Part shown: positions 5,246-7,732 of the stretch, piece after piece
Layout of the letters: every line of letters begins with the position of its first letter
How positions within the stretch are numbered: position 1 is the first letter of the stretch
Origin: an uncultured Pseudomonadota bacterium
Lineage (GTDB): Bacteria; Pseudomonadota; Alphaproteobacteria; RF32; CAG-239
Length of the DNA: 7,732 nt
Direction: 5' to 3'
Assembly (NCBI GenBank): GCA_902495305.1
Contig: CABUWG010000067.1
Coordinates: 1 to 7,732 of the forward strand
Notes under the pieces: model-generated
Databases searched by the model: none
Seen by the model: the letters and a program-made list of their open reading frames with translations, nothing else
Told to the model about the DNA's origin: nothing
Position numbers and translations under genes: made by a program

Positions 5246-5253
5246 TTTAAATT

Positions 5254-7155
5254 ATGAAAAAAATATTGGCATGTTTGATTTTGGGCATGTTTTTTGTTGT
5301 TTCCTGCGGTGCGCGCGACGGAGGATATTCTGCCCGTGAAACAACGGTGTCTTCAGCAACTTATTCTGATTGGGACAGCGCAATCCGCGCCGATGTGGAC
5401 ATGCAGAATATGTATCTGAACCAACCGCGCAAAATCTCCAAGCCGATTGATATGTACATGGCCATGGCGCTGGCGCTGAAATATAACTTTACCCGCCGCG
5501 TCGTCAGCTATGAACAAAGCCTGATTAAGGCTGGAAAATCTCCGGTCAATCAGATTCCCGAGATCATGGGGCAGGCCGGTTATTTAAACACGGATTCCCT
5601 GTCCGATGCCAATTCCGAACTCCGTCTGGCCTGGAATCTTTTGGATATGAGTACGGTTTATTATCAGACGGTAGATCAGGAATATCGCAAAAATCTGGCT
5701 TTTGAGCAAAGCCGTAAAGTGATTCATAACCTGCTGCAGGAAACCCGCGTGCTTTATTGGCAGGCCCTGACCGCCCAGCGTCTGCTGCCGGTGATTGACG
5801 ATATGATCGAGGTCCTGACGCTGGAAGTTGATGAACTGAACGCTCAGGCTAATGATCTGGCCAAACTCAACCAATATCTGCCGACCGACAAACTGGTGTT
5901 GAAACGTGAATATATGGAAGCCGTTAAAAATCTGTCGGAATTAAGACGCAGTCTGGAAACGTCCGAAACCAAACTGGTTGCCTTAATGGGCTTTCATCCG
6001 GCAACCGAATATAAGCTGGTCGGCAAACTATACGGCAATTTTTCCCTGCCGGATATCCGTACGCCGCTGGCCGATATGGAATGGATTGCTTTAACAAACC
6101 GTCCGGAACTCAAAATGCGCGATATGGTTAATATTGATGAAAATCTGGAGTTTACCATTCAGGAGTTTAAGACGACGTCGCAAAACGATTATCAGGGCAA
6201 CCCGTCTTATTATAATAAAGTCTGGAGCCGCAAAGCTCAGGAGATCGGATATCATGTTTTTGAAGACGTCAAAAATCCGCGCACCGGTGAGCTGGAAGCC
6301 TTGCGCCGCCAACGAATGACAAATCTTGTCCTGAGCCAGTTGTACGTCGGCTGGGCATCTTATATGTCAGCGCTGGAAGATTATCAGATTAATATCGAAA
6401 TCGCTAACGTATCGGAAGATATTGCCGAAGACATTACGGTCAAACTCGGCAGCCGCGATTCGAAATCTTTGCTTGAGGCAGCCCGCGCAATCTCGGATGA
6501 AGTAAAAGCGTCTAAGGCTTATATTGAGTTGCAGTCTTCTTTAGGAAATCTGTATGCCGCCTTGGGACTGGATGCGCTTCCTTATTATATGCTGGGCGAA
6601 AAACCGTCCAAGATTGCGGTTTATCTGCATTCAACGCTGGAAAAATGGCGTGACGGCGATTTTCTGCCGGATAACCGTCCGTATTTGCTGAATGTGCCGT
6701 CCAAGCGCCCGCCGGTCAACCTGTCATCGGAAAATATTCCGGATCAGAAACTGGAAACCGGACAAGATTATCTGTATGCAATTCCGGAAAGCGCTTTGAA
6801 CGACGTAAATGCCCGCGGCAAACTGACATTCAAAGCCGGTCTGATTGATGACAGCCCGCTGCCGGATTGGCTGACCTTTGACGAAAAAACAATGACCTTC
6901 TACGGAACGCCAATGCCTAAAGACGGCGGAACTTATCATGTTAAGGTCTATATCATAGATGAATACGGCAATGTTAATTATATTACCTATAAGATTATTG
7001 TTGATGAAGTCTATGTCCCGTCCATGCAGGTTCGGGGACTGACCAAAGGCCGGAACGCAACCGTGCTGAAACGCTGCCGCGGTACAAATTGTGCCGATGA
7101 TTATATTGCGAACGGCGAGGTCGGTAAGGAAATTGAAACCAGCCCGCGGTATTAA
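5254..7155 (+). CDS. TolC-family outer-membrane lipoprotein with C-terminal Ig-like domain
   Basis: A 633-residue exported lipoprotein. The signal peptide ends in the lipobox VVSC, with Cys18 as lipidated residue; Gly19 after it favours the outer membrane. Residues about 60-440 resemble an outer-membrane efflux protein (TolC/OprM type) with two helical repeats: ALKYNFTRRVVSYEQSL (74-90), LRLAWNLLDMS (123-133), the long helices at 140-245, ALTNRPELKMRD (279-290), and 360-440 ending LGNLYAALGLDALP. The usual second barrel segment is hard to see. Residues about 485-585 form a cadherin-like/He_PIG Ig fold: LPDWLTFDEKTMTFYGTP (536-553), then GTYHVKVYIIDEYGN. A tail contains CRGTNC (608-613), a possible disulfide. 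Usual TolC proteins are about 450-500 residues, so this is an extended fusion. No efflux pump genes adjoin it; its partner and cargo are unknown. Confidence 0.82.
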   Translation: MKKILACLILGMFFVVSCGARDGGYSARETTVSSATYSDWDSAIRADVDMQNMYLNQPRKISKPIDMYMAMALALKYNFTRRVVSYEQSLIKAGKSPVNQIPEIMGQAGYLNTDSLSDANSELRLAWNLLDMSTVYYQTVDQEYRKNLAFEQSRKVIHNLLQETRVLYWQALTAQRLLPVIDDMIEVLTLEVDELNAQANDLAKLNQYLPTDKLVLKREYMEAVKNLSELRRSLETSETKLVALMGFHPATEYKLVGKLYGNFSLPDIRTPLADMEWIALTNRPELKMRDMVNIDENLEFTIQEFKTTSQNDYQGNPSYYNKVWSRKAQEIGYHVFEDVKNPRTGELEALRRQRMTNLVLSQLYVGWASYMSALEDYQINIEIANVSEDIAEDITVKLGSRDSKSLLEAARAISDEVKASKAYIELQSSLGNLYAALGLDALPYYMLGEKPSKIAVYLHSTLEKWRDGDFLPDNRPYLLNVPSKRPPVNLSSENIPDQKLETGQDYLYAIPESALNDVNARGKLTFKAGLIDDSPLPDWLTFDEKTMTFYGTPMPKDGGTYHVKVYIIDEYGNVNYITYKIIVDEVYVPSMQVRGLTKGRNATVLKRCRGTNCADDYIANGEVGKEIETSPRY

Positions 7156-7180
7156 AAGTCGCCGCATGGTTTTAGAATAT

Positions 7181-7207
7181 AAAAAGCACTCTCCGGAGTG
7201 CTTTTTT
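7181..7207 (+). terminator. Intrinsic terminator of the TolC-like gene
   Basis: AAAAAGCACTC (7181-7191) and GAGTGCTTTTT (7196-7206) form a perfect 11-bp stem around a TCCG tetraloop, followed by the T-run. It lies 25 nt after the stop codon. Confidence 0.9.
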
Positions 7208-7259
7208 CGTCTTTACCATTGCCGGACTCTTTTTATTTTTATCATCCTTTTTTTATTTA

Positions 7260-7290
7260 TGTCATCCTCGGGTCAAGCCCGAGGATGACA
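7260..7290. repeat. REP-like palindrome, 13-bp stem
   Basis: TGTCATCCTCGGG (7260-7272) and CCCGAGGATGACA (7278-7290) are perfect reverse complements around the loop TCAAG. There is no T-run, so it is not an obvious intrinsic terminator. Palindromes of this form (CTCGGG..CCCGAG with a CTTGA/TCAAG loop) recur between genes in alphaproteobacteria as dispersed REP-like elements; membership is inferred from memory of that pattern. Confidence 0.75.
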
Positions 7291-7388
7291 AGTATTTTGA
7301 AGCACATTCCTTCCGTTCGGCACGATTGGAGTGCCCTTTGCGAATAGCTTGGGTTTTGGAGCAAAAACAGAAAATAAAGCACAAACTA

Positions 7389-7420
7389 CCCTCCCTCTTT
7401 GATAAGAGGGAAATGGAGGG
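7389..7420. repeat. Pyrimidine/purine-armed inverted repeat
   Basis: CCCTCTT (7393-7399) pairs with AAGAGGG (7404-7410) around TGAT. The outer CCCTCC (7389-7394) and GGAGGG (7415-7420) offer an alternative, overlapping pairing. The arms are strand-asymmetric, with pyrimidines on the left and purines on the right. It looks like another small palindromic intergenic element; no function is evident. Confidence 0.55.
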
Positions 7421-7501
7421 AAGCGCTAAGCAAAAACAACCGTTGCTCCGGTTGTTTTTGTCTGTAAGCTCTTTGGAACATCTTGGCAAGCGAGGGAAGC
7501 G
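7416..7501 (+). repeat. 10-bp direct repeat GAGGGAAGCG flanking a hairpin
   Basis: GAGGGAAGCG occurs at 7416-7425 and again at 7492-7501, on either side of the terminator-like hairpin at 7431-7460. Its last eight bases, GGGAAGCG, also occur at 67-74 and 253-260 just after the A/T-armed hairpins of the left-end repeat. Confidence 0.6.
7431..7460. terminator. Bidirectional terminator-like hairpin
   Basis: CAAAAACAACCG (7431-7442) and CGGTTGTTTTTG (7449-7460) form a perfect 12-bp stem with loop TTGCTC. Each strand ends the stem with a T-tract, so it could terminate in both directions, but no gene ends nearby on either strand within the window. The A-arm/T-arm build with an AAAAACAA core resembles the hairpins at 8-51 and 194-237. 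Confidence 0.55.
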
Positions 7502-7605
7502 TGAGCAACCATAGCGAGCCTAGATGCCTAAGTTGCCCCGCCCGATTACCGAACAACTTCTTAATCTTTGGCCCAAAGAGGTGATAATTAAGTACAGAGT
7601 GATGG

Positions 7606-7640
7606 AACGTAGTGACGTTTGTGGCTGCCGGCCTCCCGGC
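7606..7640. repeat. Two adjacent short hairpins
   Basis: AACGT-AGTG-ACGTT (7606-7619) is followed 7 nt later by GCCGG-CCTC-CCGGC (7627-7640), both perfect 5-bp stems with tetraloops. The pair is bracketed by GCCCAAAG (7571-7578) and CTTTGGGC (7641-7648), so the three stems could form one multibranched fold. Confidence 0.5.
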
Positions 7641-7672
7641 CTTTGGGCTGAAAGCTTAGAAAATGAGGTTGG

Positions 7673-7718
7673 GCTTGACTTTTTTGAGCGCCGCCGACGT
7701 TCGGCCTTTTGGTCAAGC
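7673..7718. repeat. Compound inverted repeat GCTTGAC...GTCAAGC
   Basis: GCTTGAC (7673-7679) pairs with GTCAAGC (7712-7718), enclosing a perfect inner hairpin GCCGA-CGT-TCGGC (7693-7705). The two stems are separated by 13 and 6 unpaired bases. The element reaches close to the window edge and may continue. Confidence 0.5.
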
Positions 7719-7732
7719 AAAAGTAAGAAAGA

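Larger units (their letters stand above)
7208..7732. other. Gene-free, hairpin-rich intergenic region
   Basis: I find no credible gene in these 525 bases on either strand. The open frames at 7262-7489 and 7520-7720 (minus) and 7326-7514 (plus) are low-complexity translations of repeat DNA without recognisable domains or ribosome sites. What is present is a series of inverted repeats: 7260-7290, GGCAC/GTGCC (7319-7335), 7389-7420, 7431-7460, CTTTG-GCC-CAAAG (7566-7578), AACGT-AGTG-ACGTT (7606-7619), GCCGG-CCTC-CCGGC (7627-7640) and 7673-7718. GCCCAAAG (7571-7578) can also pair with CTTTGGGC (7641-7648), enclosing the two hairpins between them. The region may encode a structured RNA or be a cluster of small palindromic elements, running on past the window. 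Confidence 0.7.

Noticed and set aside
6724..7167. 147-codon minus-strand frame opposite the Ig-like domain
   Set aside because: No ribosome site or family resemblance; the plus strand carries the continuous TolC-Ig protein with a matching terminator.
7262..7489. Minus-strand frame ending in SSSGLTRG
   Set aside because: It reads through three inverted repeats and a terminator-like hairpin and its end is just the translated REP-like palindrome.
7550..7732. Group II intron domain
   Set aside because: I could not find a domain V-like hairpin with the AGC triad or an intron-encoded protein; the stems are short and independent.

Overview
The window looks like a moderate-GC proteobacterial chromosome, most likely an alphaproteobacterium. 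The grounds are a stand-alone VirB8-like protein, a member of the TMP/AMP-type 'putative thymidine phosphorylase' family, and a CTCGGG/CCCGAG intergenic palindrome of a kind I associate with alphaproteobacterial genomes. No rRNA or other phylogenetic marker is present, so this is an inference. There is no CRISPR array, transposase or complete tRNA. The coding part holds six convincing genes; both ends are gene-free and full of repeats and hairpins.

Positions 1-285 hold one and a half units of a 186-bp tandem repeat (a 99-bp perfect direct repeat plus an 87-bp spacer). Each unit carries a long A/T-armed hairpin that looks like a bidirectional terminator. In the complete unit this is preceded by a tRNA/tmRNA-like 3' end (CCCCT-CAGCTCC-A-CCA). 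The second copy runs into the kinase gene and supplies its stop codon.

Positions 283-2670 (minus strand) are a ygiW-qseB-qseC operon: a secreted OB-fold (BOF) stress protein, an OmpR/PhoB-type response regulator and a QseC-type sensor kinase. Upstream of ygiW is CTTAAG-N5-CTTAAG, matching the known PmrA/QseB binding pattern and spaced 16 bp from a possible -10 element, so the operon is probably autoregulated. Positions 2847-4328 (plus) encode a thymidine/AMP phosphorylase-family enzyme with several unusual active-site segments. It converges, with only 3 bp between stop codons, on a minus-strand gene for a VirB8-like type IV secretion inner-membrane protein (4332-5111). That gene is divergent from a plus-strand gene (5254-7155) for a large TolC-type outer-membrane-factor lipoprotein with an added C-terminal cadherin-like/Ig domain. 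A good terminator follows at 7181-7207.

Positions 7208-7732 have no credible gene. They hold a chain of inverted repeats, including a 13-bp-stem palindrome, a second A/T-armed terminator-like hairpin flanked by a 10-bp direct repeat, and a compound hairpin cluster. The octamer GGGAAGCG occurs in both gene-free ends, suggesting a shared family of intergenic elements. The most unusual items are the TolC-Ig fusion, the divergent phosphorylase, the operator at ygiW-qseBC, and the terminal repeat structures. I did not identify a complete new defence or mobile system.
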